From contig CALCYB010000140.1 in assembly GCA_937906485.1 (NCBI GenBank), forward strand, positions 1 to 27,979: a DNA stretch of 27,979 nt, given 5' to 3'. Positions 1-6,890 of the stretch are shown one piece after another. Within the stretch, counting starts at the first letter, position 1; each line of letters opens with the position of its first letter. The stretch comes from an uncultured Rikenellaceae bacterium (GTDB lineage: Bacteria > Bacteroidota > Bacteroidia > Bacteroidales > UBA932). The notes under the pieces were generated by a model, which was not told the DNA's origin, did no database searches, and saw only the letters and a program-made list of their open reading frames with translations. The position numbers were made by a program, and so were the translations under genes.

Positions 1-444
1 AGCCAGAAAATGTCCCCCGACAGCGCCTGGTATGCTGAAAAGGCAAGGGAAGTGGGTGTTCCCATCCGTCCCTTTGAAAAAGACTGCCTGACAGGATATT
101 CCACTGTGGTGGATTGCCTTCTTGGCACCGGTTTTTCCGGTACTGTCCGGGGCAGCTGCCGGGATGCCATCGAGGCCATCAACGCATCCGGTTCCTACGT
201 CATCAGCGTGGACATCAACAGCGGCATGAATGGCGATACCGGCGAAGCGGAGCTGGCCGTCCGGTCTGATCTCACCGTCACCATCGGCTTTGTAAAGCAT
301 GGACTGGTGGAAGAAAATGCCGGAAAGTACATGAAACGCCTTGTTTGCGCCGATATCGGTATCGTTTTGATTCAGGAAGAAGGTTTTATTACCGGGGAAA
401 CCTGCCCGCCCTGGCTGGATATGGCTGTTATCAAGACATATTAA
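1..444 (+). CDS. NAD(P)H-hydrate epimerase (YjeF N-terminal domain), 5'-truncated by window edge
   Basis: This family epimerises damaged, hydrated NAD(P)H (R-NAD(P)HX to the S form) so that a dehydratase can repair it. The frame is open from base 1, so the true start lies upstream; the internal ATG at 10 is not a credible start. Visible family features are a VDCLLGTGFSG segment and VISVDINSGMNGDTG. The second corresponds to the usual D-I-P-S-G-x-x-x-D-x-G substrate/cation loop, with Asn in place of Pro. The protein stops soon after the YjeF_N domain, so the C-terminal ADP-dependent dehydratase found in bifunctional Nnr proteins is absent; this looks like a stand-alone epimerase. It converges on the nqrB-like frame and shares a bidirectional terminator with it. 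The family call is firm. The full length is unknown. Confidence 0.82.
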   Translation, partial: SQKMSPDSAWYAEKAREVGVPIRPFEKDCLTGYSTVVDCLLGTGFSGTVRGSCRDAIEAINASGSYVISVDINSGMNGDTGEAELAVRSDLTVTIGFVKHGLVEENAGKYMKRLVCADIGIVLIQEEGFITGETCPPWLDMAVIKTY

Positions 445-450
445 AAGAAA

Positions 451-489
451 AATCCGGCCTATGAATTACCATAGGCCGGATTCATTTTT
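451..489. terminator. Bidirectional intrinsic terminator
   Basis: A perfect 13-bp inverted repeat, 451-463 pairing with 470-482, closes a 6-nt loop. It is followed on the plus strand by a T-rich run (484-488). On the minus strand it is followed by TTTTCTTTTAA, the complement of the A-rich bases 440-450. It lies between the convergent epimerase and nqrB-like frames and can end both. Confidence 0.85.
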
Positions 490-1138
490 AATATCCGACA
501 GCCAGTCCCAGCAGCAGGATCAGGCTGGTCAGCAGCAGGTTCAGCAGTTGGAACTTCACGCTCCACTTGAACCAGTCGCCATAGCTGACATCCGCAAGAC
601 CAAGGGCGATCAGCAACGCCGCATTGGGGGGGTAGAACACATTGGAGAAGCCATCGCCAAAGGCAAAGGCTACAATGCACAGCTGAGTCGAAATGCCAAA
701 CACCTGTGCCATGGGCACGATCAGCGGAATCAGCATACCGGACACCAGGTAACCTTCGTTCACTTCATGGCCTTGGATTTGGGCTGAAATGAATTCAATG
801 CCCAGGCCGACGATGTAGGATACCAGGTACAGCGGAAGAATCTTCAGGAAACCGTACCAGATCATCGCCCAGAAGCTCATTTGGCCGCCGAAAGCGAGGT
901 TGTGTTGGTAACCGATGTTGTAGATACCGAACAGGAAAGCGGGGATCAGGGCAATCACCACCATGATCATCACGCGTTTGAGGTCGTTGCAGTCCCGTAC
1001 GTGCGAGCCTTTGCCGGTCACCGTATTGGGAACGAAGAGAAACGACTCGAATGCATCAAATGTCGAATGCAGGAAACCGAGTTTTCCGCCTTTGCTGAAA
1101 GTCGGTTTGATCTTATCTGTTAGTTGTCTGAGTCCCAT
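488..1138 (-). CDS. nqrB: Chimeric frame: NqrB N-terminus joined in frame to YfcC-type transporter C-terminus
   Basis: NqrB is the large FMN-carrying membrane subunit of the Na+-translocating NADH:quinone reductase and is normally about 400 residues; this frame has 216. Residues 1-142 read as NqrB, with the conserved SHVRDCNDLKR near 45-55, a membrane segment near 56-76, another near 97-117, and GHEVNEGYLVSGMLIPLIVP at 123-142. From about residue 143 the sequence changes family. MAQVFGIS, then AFAFGDGFSNVFYP (157-170), then a last hydrophobic segment ending in GLAVGY look like the C-terminus of YfcC-type (C4-dicarboxylate/basic amino acid carrier) transporters. The rest of NqrB, including the region holding the covalent FMN threonine, and nqrC-F are missing. 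The frame starts one base after nqrA ends. It is either a genuine deletion fusion or an assembly join, and is unlikely to be a working NqrB. Confidence 0.8.
   Translation of the reverse strand: MGLRQLTDKIKPTFSKGGKLGFLHSTFDAFESFLFVPNTVTGKGSHVRDCNDLKRVMIMVVIALIPAFLFGIYNIGYQHNLAFGGQMSFWAMIWYGFLKILPLYLVSYIVGLGIEFISAQIQGHEVNEGYLVSGMLIPLIVPMAQVFGISTQLCIVAFAFGDGFSNVFYPPNAALLIALGLADVSYGDWFKWSVKFQLLNLLLTSLILLLGLAVGY
701..739 (-). other. NqrB/YfcC family-switch junction
   Basis: This stretch encodes about residues 134-146 of the chimeric frame, where NqrB similarity ends and YfcC-like similarity begins. The residues just before the switch (IPLIVP) would fit both families, since YfcC proteins carry a similar hydrophobic-Pro motif before their GIS segment. 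A short shared stretch could therefore have mediated either a deletion or a mis-join. No insertion sequence, long repeat or frameshift is visible here. Confidence 0.65.
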
Positions 1139-1139
1139 A

Positions 1140-2516
1140 TTAAGCCATTTCTTTAATCATCATGTCAATACCTTTTGCGATGATGTCCTGAACCTCGATC
1201 TTGGAGGGACAGATGTATTCGCACAAGGCCAAATCTTCTTCGATTACTTCGTAAATGCCGAACATTTCCATCTTGTCGATGTTGCCGGAAAGGATGGCTT
1301 TCAACAAATAGACAGGGTAGATGTGCATCGGAAGCACTTTTTCGTAGTAACCACTCAAAACGAACGCACGTTCACCACCGTTGAGGTTGGAGTCCATAGC
1401 ATATTTCTTCTTGGGGGTCAGCCAGGAGAAGTAGGCGCGGGAGAAGCTGAATTTCTTGCAGCGGAAAGGTTTGGCCCAGCCGAACATTTCGTAGTAGCTG
1501 CCTTCGGTGATCAGCGTTACCTGATTGTCGTTGAAACCCAGATAGCCGTTTTCTCCGACGTTGTTTCCGGTCAGCACGTTGCCGCTGATGTAGCGGATCG
1601 GGCATCCGGCCTGGAGACCTTCTGCCGTTGCAGTGGCCTGGTCAGCAATGGCGCGCATCGGCATGCCGACAACGGCACGTACGTAGGCCGGTTGGGCTAC
1701 CCGCGGTCCGGTTACGGCCACGAGTTGGGTGTAGTCACATTGGCCGGTCAGGAAGAGACGGCCTACAAAGATGAGCTGGTGGAGGTTGATGGTCCACACG
1801 GTTTCTCCCTTGCTGATGGGGGCTACATGGTGAATTTGTACACCGACGTTTCCACTGGGGTGCGGGCCGGAGAATACATGAATCTTCACATTGCTGAGTT
1901 TGTGCAACGGGCTGCTGGCGTGGTTGGACGTGTGGAGTCCCAGGTGAACGCCGCCGTTAGTGAGCTTGTTCAATGCGTTGATACCGGCTTGCAGTGCCTG
2001 CAGTTCTTCTTTGGCGATGAAGTCCAGGTTGGCTGCCAACGGAGCAGAGTTGAAACCGGAAACAAAAATCGCTTTCGGTTCCTGATCGGGATTGGCCAGG
2101 ATACCGTAGGGACGTTGCTTGAGGCAGGCCCAAAGACCGCTTTGCAACATCAGGTCGCGGACTTGTTCGCGGCTTGCTTTTTCTGCGGAAACAGCCTCGA
2201 AGCGGACGGCTTCTTGACGTTTGTCGTTGGTGATTCGGATTTCCAGCAATTTGCGCTTGTCTCCTCTGACAACTTCCGTTACCGTTCCGCTGACAGGTGA
2301 GGTAAATTGTATCCGGGGATCCGCTTTGCTGCAGAAGATCGGCGATCCTACCAGAACCGCGTCGCCTTCCTTAATCAGAAGTCTCGGAACCAACCCCCTG
2401 AAATCAGTCGGTTTGATGGCTATGACATCGGAGATTACATCCTTTTTAATTACCGGGTCCGGGGATCCCGCGATGGGAAGATCCAGCCCTTTCTTTAATC
2501 TAATATAATCTGTCAT
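1140..2516 (-). CDS. nqrA: Na+-translocating NADH:quinone reductase subunit A
   Basis: NqrA is a peripheral cytoplasmic subunit of the six-subunit Na+-NQR complex, which oxidises NADH, reduces quinone and pumps sodium. The protein opens MTDYIRLKKGLDLPIAGSPD, the family's characteristic beginning, and has 458 residues, about the usual length. I chose the ATG at 2516 rather than the one at 2543 because family similarity starts there. The nine extra upstream codons would also lie across the region just downstream of the promoter. Further family features include a central GPHPSGNVGVQIHHVAPI segment and a C-terminal ALCEYICPSKIEVQDI segment. Its operon partner nqrB follows after one base but is chimeric, and nqrC-F are absent. 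A TATCTTTG promoter box lies about 25 bases upstream, divergent from the helicase gene. Confidence 0.93.
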   Translation of the reverse strand: MTDYIRLKKGLDLPIAGSPDPVIKKDVISDVIAIKPTDFRGLVPRLLIKEGDAVLVGSPIFCSKADPRIQFTSPVSGTVTEVVRGDKRKLLEIRITNDKRQEAVRFEAVSAEKASREQVRDLMLQSGLWACLKQRPYGILANPDQEPKAIFVSGFNSAPLAANLDFIAKEELQALQAGINALNKLTNGGVHLGLHTSNHASSPLHKLSNVKIHVFSGPHPSGNVGVQIHHVAPISKGETVWTINLHQLIFVGRLFLTGQCDYTQLVAVTGPRVAQPAYVRAVVGMPMRAIADQATATAEGLQAGCPIRYISGNVLTGNNVGENGYLGFNDNQVTLITEGSYYEMFGWAKPFRCKKFSFSRAYFSWLTPKKKYAMDSNLNGGERAFVLSGYYEKVLPMHIYPVYLLKAILSGNIDKMEMFGIYEVIEEDLALCEYICPSKIEVQDIIAKGIDMMIKEMA

Positions 2517-2540
2517 TTTGAGTGTTGATTTTAACGGGTG

Positions 2541-2548
2541 CAAAGATA
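2541..2548 (-). promoter_or_regulatory. Bacteroidota -7 box for nqrA
   Basis: On the minus strand these bases read TATCTTTG, an exact match to the TAnnTTTG consensus of the Bacteroidota primary sigma factor. The predicted transcript start is about 19 bases before the nqrA ATG. I see no clear -33 TTTG at the usual spacing. Confidence 0.7.
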
Positions 2549-2561
2549 AGAAAATAATCCG

Positions 2562-2569
2562 TAGATTTG
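2562..2569 (+). promoter_or_regulatory. Bacteroidota -7 box for uvrD/pcrA; near-leaderless start
   Basis: TAGATTTG matches TAnnTTTG and ends only 7 bases before the ATG at 2577. Transcription from it would start almost at the initiation codon. It lies 13 bases from the divergent nqrA box, so the two promoters probably compete for polymerase. Confidence 0.55.
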
Positions 2570-2576
2570 CAGGGCA

Positions 2577-4931
2577 ATGGAAAATGAAAATAAATTGGAT
2601 TTATCCGGTCTGAACCGGGTACAGAGGGATGCCGTGCTGTTCACCGAAGGGCCGGCACTGATTGTTGCCGGAGCAGGTTCCGGCAAGACGCGTGTCATTA
2701 CCTACAAGATTGCCCACATCCTGGAACAAGGCTTTGCACCGCAATCCGTCCTGGCTTTGACCTTTACCAACAAGGCCGCGCAGGAGATGAAAGAGCGGAT
2801 CAGTGAACTGGTGGGGCGGCGACGGGGTGTGCGGCTGTGGATGGGAACATTCCACTCCATCTTTTTGCGGATTCTGAGGGAATATGCGGACCGGATCGGT
2901 TTTCCGCAGACATTTACCATTTACGATACGACCGATGCCAAGAACATGATCAAATCCTGTGTCAAGGAATTGAACCTGGATGACAAACTCTACAAGCCCA
3001 AGGAACTGCTCAGCCGCATTTCCCGGGCCAAGAACAACCTCATTACGGCAGGAGCTTACCAGAACAATGCGCAGATTGCCGAGGAAGACCGGATCAACCG
3101 CAAACCCCGGACCGGAGAGATCTATGGACTTTATGCCCGCAAGTGCAAAACAGCGGGGGCCATGGATTTTGATGACATTCTCTTGTATATGAACATTTTG
3201 TTGAGGGACAACCCGGATGTGGCGCAGGCCCTGGCCGAACAGTTCCGTTTTATTCTGGTGGACGAGTACCAGGATACGAACTATGCCCAGTACCTGATCG
3301 TGAAGCGTCTGTCCTCCATCCATAAGAATGTCACCGTGGTCGGGGATGATTCTCAGAGCATCTATGCTTTCCGAGGTGCGCGGGTGGAAAACATCCTTAA
3401 CTTCCAGAAGGATTTTCCGACGGTCCGGACCTTCAAGCTGGAACAGAATTACCGCTCTACCCGGACCATTGTCGATGCCGCCAATTCGGTCATTGAACAC
3501 AACAGCGGGCGGATTCCCAAGAACTGTTATTCCGAAGGGGAGGCCGGTGACCGGATAGAGCTGATTTCCTCCTATACAGAGCAGGAAGAAGGCGCCTTGG
3601 TTGCCTCTTCGATCAAACGGCGTATTTTCCTGGAGAAGGTGGCTTACAGTGATATTGCCATTCTCTACCGGACCAATGCTCAGTCACGTGTGATGGAAGA
3701 AAGCTTGCGCAGGGCCAATCTTCCTTACCGCGTGTATGCGGGCCACTCGTTCTATGAACGCAAGGAAATCAAGGAATTGCTGGCCTATTTCAAACTGGTC
3801 TCCAATCGTCAGGATGACGAGGCTTTCCGCCGTATCATCAATACCCCGGCCCGGGGCATCGGGGCTACGACCCTGGAACGCCTTGCACTGGCCGCCGCCC
3901 AGAAGCAGTTGTCCCTGATGGATACCATTGCCCAGGATGACCTGGAGGCTTTCGGACTGAAGGGAGGAGCGGTGACCAAACTGCGGGACTTCCGGACGAT
4001 GATCCTGGAGTTACAGGCACAGATGCAGGGGAAAAATGCTTATGAGGCAGCCTTGAACATTGTCAACAGGACCGCCTATATCCTTTTTTTGAAGGAGGAT
4101 AAGTCCATAGAAGGTCAGTCCCGTGTGGAGAATGCTGAGGAACTGCTCAACAGTGTGTCCCTGTTTGTGAGCGACACTCAGGAGAATGCGCTGGAAGAGG
4201 ACCGTCAGCTGGTCCCCGAGGACCTGTCCATGGAAGCGTACCTGTCGAATGTCTCGCTGATTTCGGACCTGGATGTTTCGGAGTCGGAAGAAGATGAAAA
4301 CCGGATCAAACTCATGACCATCCACTCCTCCAAAGGACTGGAATTTCCTTACGTGTACATTGTCGGGATGGAGGAAAACCTCTTCCCGTCGACCAATAAT
4401 TTTTCAACGGAGGCAGAGATTGAAGAGGAGCGCCGCCTGTTCTATGTCGGCATGACCCGGGCGATGACGGCCTTGGCTCTTTCCTATGCCCGTCAGCGTT
4501 TCCGTTGGGGGGAACATGTATCCTCAACCCCCAGCCGTTTTTTGCGGGAGATTGCTCCGCAATTCCTGGACAAGCCTTTGAATCGGGAGGGTGGACCGGC
4601 TCTGACAGCAGCACCGGGTCTGACAGCGGGGCCGGGCCGTGCTGCGACACCGGCAGGTGGTGCTGCTATGCCGCAAAGAAGGTTGCGGCCGATGGGCCCG
4701 TCTTCAACCTCATCTTATTCGGCTACCGCTGAGCGGGTTCCTTCTCGGGAGGCAGCTGCTGTTTCGGGAGATTTGTGCGCCGGTGACCGGGTGGAGCACG
4801 ACCGGTTCGGTTTCGGTCAGATTGTTTCCATGGAAGGGAACGAGCCGAATGTAAAAGCGGTGGTGCGTTTCGAGTCGGTGGGGACCAAAACTTTGTTGCT
4901 GAAGTATGCTAAACTAAGAAAAATTAATTGA
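2577..4931 (+). CDS. pcrA: UvrD/PcrA-type ATP-dependent 3'-5' DNA helicase
   Basis: This superfamily 1A helicase unwinds DNA in repair, replication restart and clearing of stalled RNA polymerase, in the cytoplasm. The motifs appear in order. They are the Q motif (LNRVQRDAV, 12-20), Walker A (AGAGSGKT, 31-38), the TFTNKAAQEM region, Walker B (DEYQDT, 229-234), GDDSQSIYAFRG (256-267), QNYRS, TIHSSKGLEF (581-590) and YVGMTRA (623-629). A low-complexity Gly/Ala/Pro/Ser linker at about 668-730 leads to a C-terminal LCAGDRVEHDRFGFG domain (about 733-784). That domain is typical of PcrA/UvrD proteins that bind RNA polymerase. At 784 residues it is slightly longer than usual because of the linker. 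It is divergent from nqrA and appears monocistronic. UvrD and PcrA are not separable here by sequence. Confidence 0.95.
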   Translation: MENENKLDLSGLNRVQRDAVLFTEGPALIVAGAGSGKTRVITYKIAHILEQGFAPQSVLALTFTNKAAQEMKERISELVGRRRGVRLWMGTFHSIFLRILREYADRIGFPQTFTIYDTTDAKNMIKSCVKELNLDDKLYKPKELLSRISRAKNNLITAGAYQNNAQIAEEDRINRKPRTGEIYGLYARKCKTAGAMDFDDILLYMNILLRDNPDVAQALAEQFRFILVDEYQDTNYAQYLIVKRLSSIHKNVTVVGDDSQSIYAFRGARVENILNFQKDFPTVRTFKLEQNYRSTRTIVDAANSVIEHNSGRIPKNCYSEGEAGDRIELISSYTEQEEGALVASSIKRRIFLEKVAYSDIAILYRTNAQSRVMEESLRRANLPYRVYAGHSFYERKEIKELLAYFKLVSNRQDDEAFRRIINTPARGIGATTLERLALAAAQKQLSLMDTIAQDDLEAFGLKGGAVTKLRDFRTMILELQAQMQGKNAYEAALNIVNRTAYILFLKEDKSIEGQSRVENAEELLNSVSLFVSDTQENALEEDRQLVPEDLSMEAYLSNVSLISDLDVSESEEDENRIKLMTIHSSKGLEFPYVYIVGMEENLFPSTNNFSTEAEIEEERRLFYVGMTRAMTALALSYARQRFRWGEHVSSTPSRFLREIAPQFLDKPLNREGGPALTAAPGLTAGPGRAATPAGGAAMPQRRLRPMGPSSTSSYSATAERVPSREAAAVSGDLCAGDRVEHDRFGFGQIVSMEGNEPNVKAVVRFESVGTKTLLLKYAKLRKIN

Positions 4932-4935
4932 TCTT

Positions 4936-4951
4936 TGGCACAGAACTTGTA
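4936..4951 (+). promoter_or_regulatory. Candidate sigma-54 (-24/-12) promoter
   Basis: TGGCAC, five bases, then TTGTA gives the exact spacing of the RpoN consensus TGGCAC-N5-TTGCW, with T for C in the -12 element. A T precedes it, as preferred. It begins four bases after the helicase stop codon and points into a 107-base gene-free stretch holding a hairpin. The match could be chance. Confidence 0.4.
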
Positions 4952-4993
4952 AGGATTTATTACGTTTTTCATAGTTTAAGTTTAGGTTAAGCA

Positions 4994-5029
4994 GCGAGGC
5001 TGACTCCAATCTGAAGGAGCCAGCCTCGC
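4994..5029. terminator. Hairpin between convergent helicase and beta-barrel genes
   Basis: Bases 4994-5007 pair with 5016-5029 over 14 positions with one mismatch and an 8-base loop; the stem is G+C-rich. No strong T-run follows on either strand, so it is an imperfect intrinsic terminator. It may end the helicase transcript, the minus-strand barrel transcript, or a short RNA started at the sigma-54-like element. Confidence 0.55.
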
Positions 5030-5058
5030 CATTGTTATCGCCTTTGCCTTGCGATGAT

Positions 5059-5607
5059 TTAGAACCGGATACCGGCACCGAAGGTCAGGACGGGAATCTG
5101 AGTGCCTCCTTCGGAGTAGGATCTTTCCAGCATCTGGAGTTTAAGGGCCAGGTCCAGGTCAATGGACTTGCTCAATGGGATCATCGCACCGACCATCGGG
5201 GTAAAATAGAATTTGATGTCGGCATAGAGGTCGCCGGATTTGAGGCGGGTGATGCCGGTGTTGGCCCCAAGGTCCATGGCAAAGTAATATTCTGTGTCAT
5301 TGGTTGTGGGAAAATAGATCCGGGGTTGGAAGGCATAGTAAATAATCTGTCCATCTGTCCAGGGTTGCAGTCCCACGTTCAGACCGAAGAACAGCGAGGG
5401 GATATCCATGTCTTCGGTATTGGTGATGCGGATACCGTGCAGGGTGGAGAAACCGGCCTTAAAGGGCTTGGTGCTCAAGTTGGCCTGTATGCTGCCCTCA
5501 TAGTTTTTCTGGTTAAATTTCAGTTGCGCCGTGCCGTTGTCCTGTTGGGCGACCAATAAGTGACAGCAGCAGACAAATAAGGTGAATCCAATCAGTATTT
5601 TCTTCAT
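5059..5607 (-). CDS. Small outer-membrane beta-barrel-like protein
   Basis: I do not recognise a named family. The 182-residue protein begins with a clear signal peptide, MKKILIGFTLFVCCCHLLVA, with probable cleavage after Ala20. The rest alternates polar and hydrophobic residues in short stretches such as GTAQLKFNQ, YYAFQPRIYF and ADIKFYFTPMVGA. It ends in Phe (FGAGIRF), the usual mark of an outer-membrane barrel recognised by the BAM machinery. I chose the ATG at 5607 rather than the in-frame one at 5751 because the signal peptide begins there and a promoter-like box (TATCTTCG) lies between the two. It is divergent from the following lipoprotein gene. A function cannot be assigned. Confidence 0.7.
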   Translation of the reverse strand: MKKILIGFTLFVCCCHLLVAQQDNGTAQLKFNQKNYEGSIQANLSTKPFKAGFSTLHGIRITNTEDMDIPSLFFGLNVGLQPWTDGQIIYYAFQPRIYFPTTNDTEYYFAMDLGANTGITRLKSGDLYADIKFYFTPMVGAMIPLSKSIDLDLALKLQMLERSYSEGGTQIPVLTFGAGIRF

Positions 5608-5629
5608 TTCTAAAATAAATTTCAAGTTG

Positions 5630-5637
5630 CGAAGATA
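5630..5637 (-). promoter_or_regulatory. Probable -7 box for the beta-barrel gene
   Basis: On the minus strand this reads TATCTTCG, one mismatch from TAnnTTTG, 22 bases upstream of the chosen ATG. An A+T-rich tract lies upstream. Confidence 0.45.
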
Positions 5638-5692
5638 GTATTTTTTTATAAAAATTATTCGGAACAAGATGCTATCCGTTTTTTCGTATTGG

Positions 5693-5724
5693 TTTGGTCT
5701 GTTTCCAAGACGGGTGTATTTTTG
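5693..5724 (+). promoter_or_regulatory. Full Bacteroidota promoter (TTTG, 20 bp, TATTTTTG)
   Basis: TTTG at 5693-5696 and TATTTTTG at 5717-5724 are separated by 20 bases, fitting the -33/-7 consensus of Bacteroidota. The ATG of the downstream lipoprotein is at 5764, giving a leader of about 30 bases. Confidence 0.75.
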
Positions 5725-5763
5725 AACGGCCTGCCCCAAAGCGATGAACAATTAAACGAAAGC

Positions 5764-6858
5764 ATGATGAACAGATGTTGGAAATTGTGGACCGTTTGCT
5801 GGTTGGGTATCGGTCTGCTGGCGGGATCCTGTGTTCGGGAAGAACGGAATGACAGGACGGAAAAGGGGGAATTATGGTTGTCCATGGACGGAATCGGGCA
5901 ATTGGAAGAATGGGTGAAACGTCAATCGGCGACGTTGGATACCAATGCCTTCCTGCTTAGAATTGCTGCAGTCGGGTCGGATGGGCCTCCTGTCTATCAG
6001 GGACTTTACGGTCAGCGTCCCGCATCGCTGGTGCTGGATCCGGGAGCTTACGAGGTGGAGGTGTTGTCGGCGATCTTCCAGGAGCCGGCCTATGCGGCCC
6101 CTCAATACGGAGACCAGCAGGTGGCAGTCGTGAGTGCGGGCTCAAGCATAGGGGTGAAACTCTGGGCCCATGTGTTGAATGCGGGTATCCGCTTCTTGTT
6201 TACGGAGCCCTTTCTGACCCTCTATGCCGGCTGGACGCTGCACTTGTGCTCCGAGGCCGGAAGTCTGGATTATTCGTTGCGAGAATCACGGATCGCATAT
6301 TTTCATCCGGGAAGGCTGGTGCTGTCATTGCGAAGAGGTGAGGACTCGCTGGCATTGGGCAGCCGGTGGCTGGAGCAGGGGCAGGTGCTGACCCTGACGG
6401 TTTCGTCTACGGAGCCGGTGGAGGATGCGCCTTATGGATTCTCAATTCATGTGGACACTACCCGGATCTGGGTCTGGGATGAACTCAATTTGGGAGATAT
6501 CCACGACGGTTCTTCGCCGCAGTCGGCCTTGACCGTGACCGAACTGCCGGATCATGTCGGCAGCAAGGATGTCTGGGTGGAAGGTTATGTGGTGGGAGGT
6601 GATCTGACCTCCTCCACGGTCCGGTTTGATCCGCCTTTTGAAAAAATGACCAGCCTGGCCCTGGCGGCTACACCCACGGTACGGGAGCGTTCTGCCTGTG
6701 TGGCGGTGGAACTGAAATCCGGCAAAGTGCGGGAAGCCTTGAATCTGGTGGATCATCCTGAATTGTACGGAAAAAGGCTGCTGCTGCGTGGAGATATCGT
6801 GGCTTCTTATTATGGATTAGTTGGAGTTAAATCAATTTCTGAGTGGATTTATGAATAA
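5764..6858 (+). CDS. DUF4493/DUF6359-like lipoprotein
   Basis: The 364-residue product starts with a lipoprotein signal peptide ending GLLAGSC, with the lipidated Cys at 23. Charged residues (VREERNDRTE) follow, so it is likely anchored in the outer membrane. The N-terminal half (about 33-240) resembles DUF4493-type Bacteroidota surface lipoproteins, with GELWLSM and LDPGAYEVEV segments. The C-terminal part (about 265-364) contains DVWVEGYVVGG, CVAVELKSGKVREALNLVDHPELYGKRLLLRGDI in outline, and a final GLVGVKSISEW. This pattern is typical of DUF6359/OB-fold-like modules. The biochemical role is unknown. I chose the ATG at 5764 because the earlier in-frame ATG at 5689 lies upstream of the promoter. 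A second ATG at 5767 is equally possible. It sits 32 bases before nadB, which has its own promoter. Confidence 0.72.
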   Translation: MMNRCWKLWTVCWLGIGLLAGSCVREERNDRTEKGELWLSMDGIGQLEEWVKRQSATLDTNAFLLRIAAVGSDGPPVYQGLYGQRPASLVLDPGAYEVEVLSAIFQEPAYAAPQYGDQQVAVVSAGSSIGVKLWAHVLNAGIRFLFTEPFLTLYAGWTLHLCSEAGSLDYSLRESRIAYFHPGRLVLSLRRGEDSLALGSRWLEQGQVLTLTVSSTEPVEDAPYGFSIHVDTTRIWVWDELNLGDIHDGSSPQSALTVTELPDHVGSKDVWVEGYVVGGDLTSSTVRFDPPFEKMTSLALAATPTVRERSACVAVELKSGKVREALNLVDHPELYGKRLLLRGDIVASYYGLVGVKSISEWIYE

Positions 6859-6864
6859 AATCAC

Positions 6865-6872
6865 TATATTTG
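6865..6872 (+). promoter_or_regulatory. -7 box for the nadBCA operon
   Basis: TATATTTG exactly matches TAnnTTTG and lies 18 bases before the nadB ATG, after the stop codon of the lipoprotein gene. The predicted leader is about 12 bases. Confidence 0.65.
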
Positions 6873-6890
6873 TGAAATTTCTGTATCAGA

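Noticed and set aside
600..800. An insertion sequence or phage fragment as cause of the nqrB chimera
   Set aside because: No transposase, terminal inverted repeat or target duplication is visible around the junction; the switch is a clean in-frame change of family.
963..2300. A 445-codon open frame on the plus strand opposite nqrA/nqrB
   Set aside because: It is fully antisense to nqrA, which has clear family similarity. Its translation has no recognisable domain, and it has no promoter of its own. It is a by-product of codon bias.
2517..2543. Nine-codon N-terminal extension of NqrA
   Set aside because: NqrA proteins begin at the MTDYIRLKKGLDLPI-type sequence, and the extension lies directly beside the promoter box at 2541-2548.
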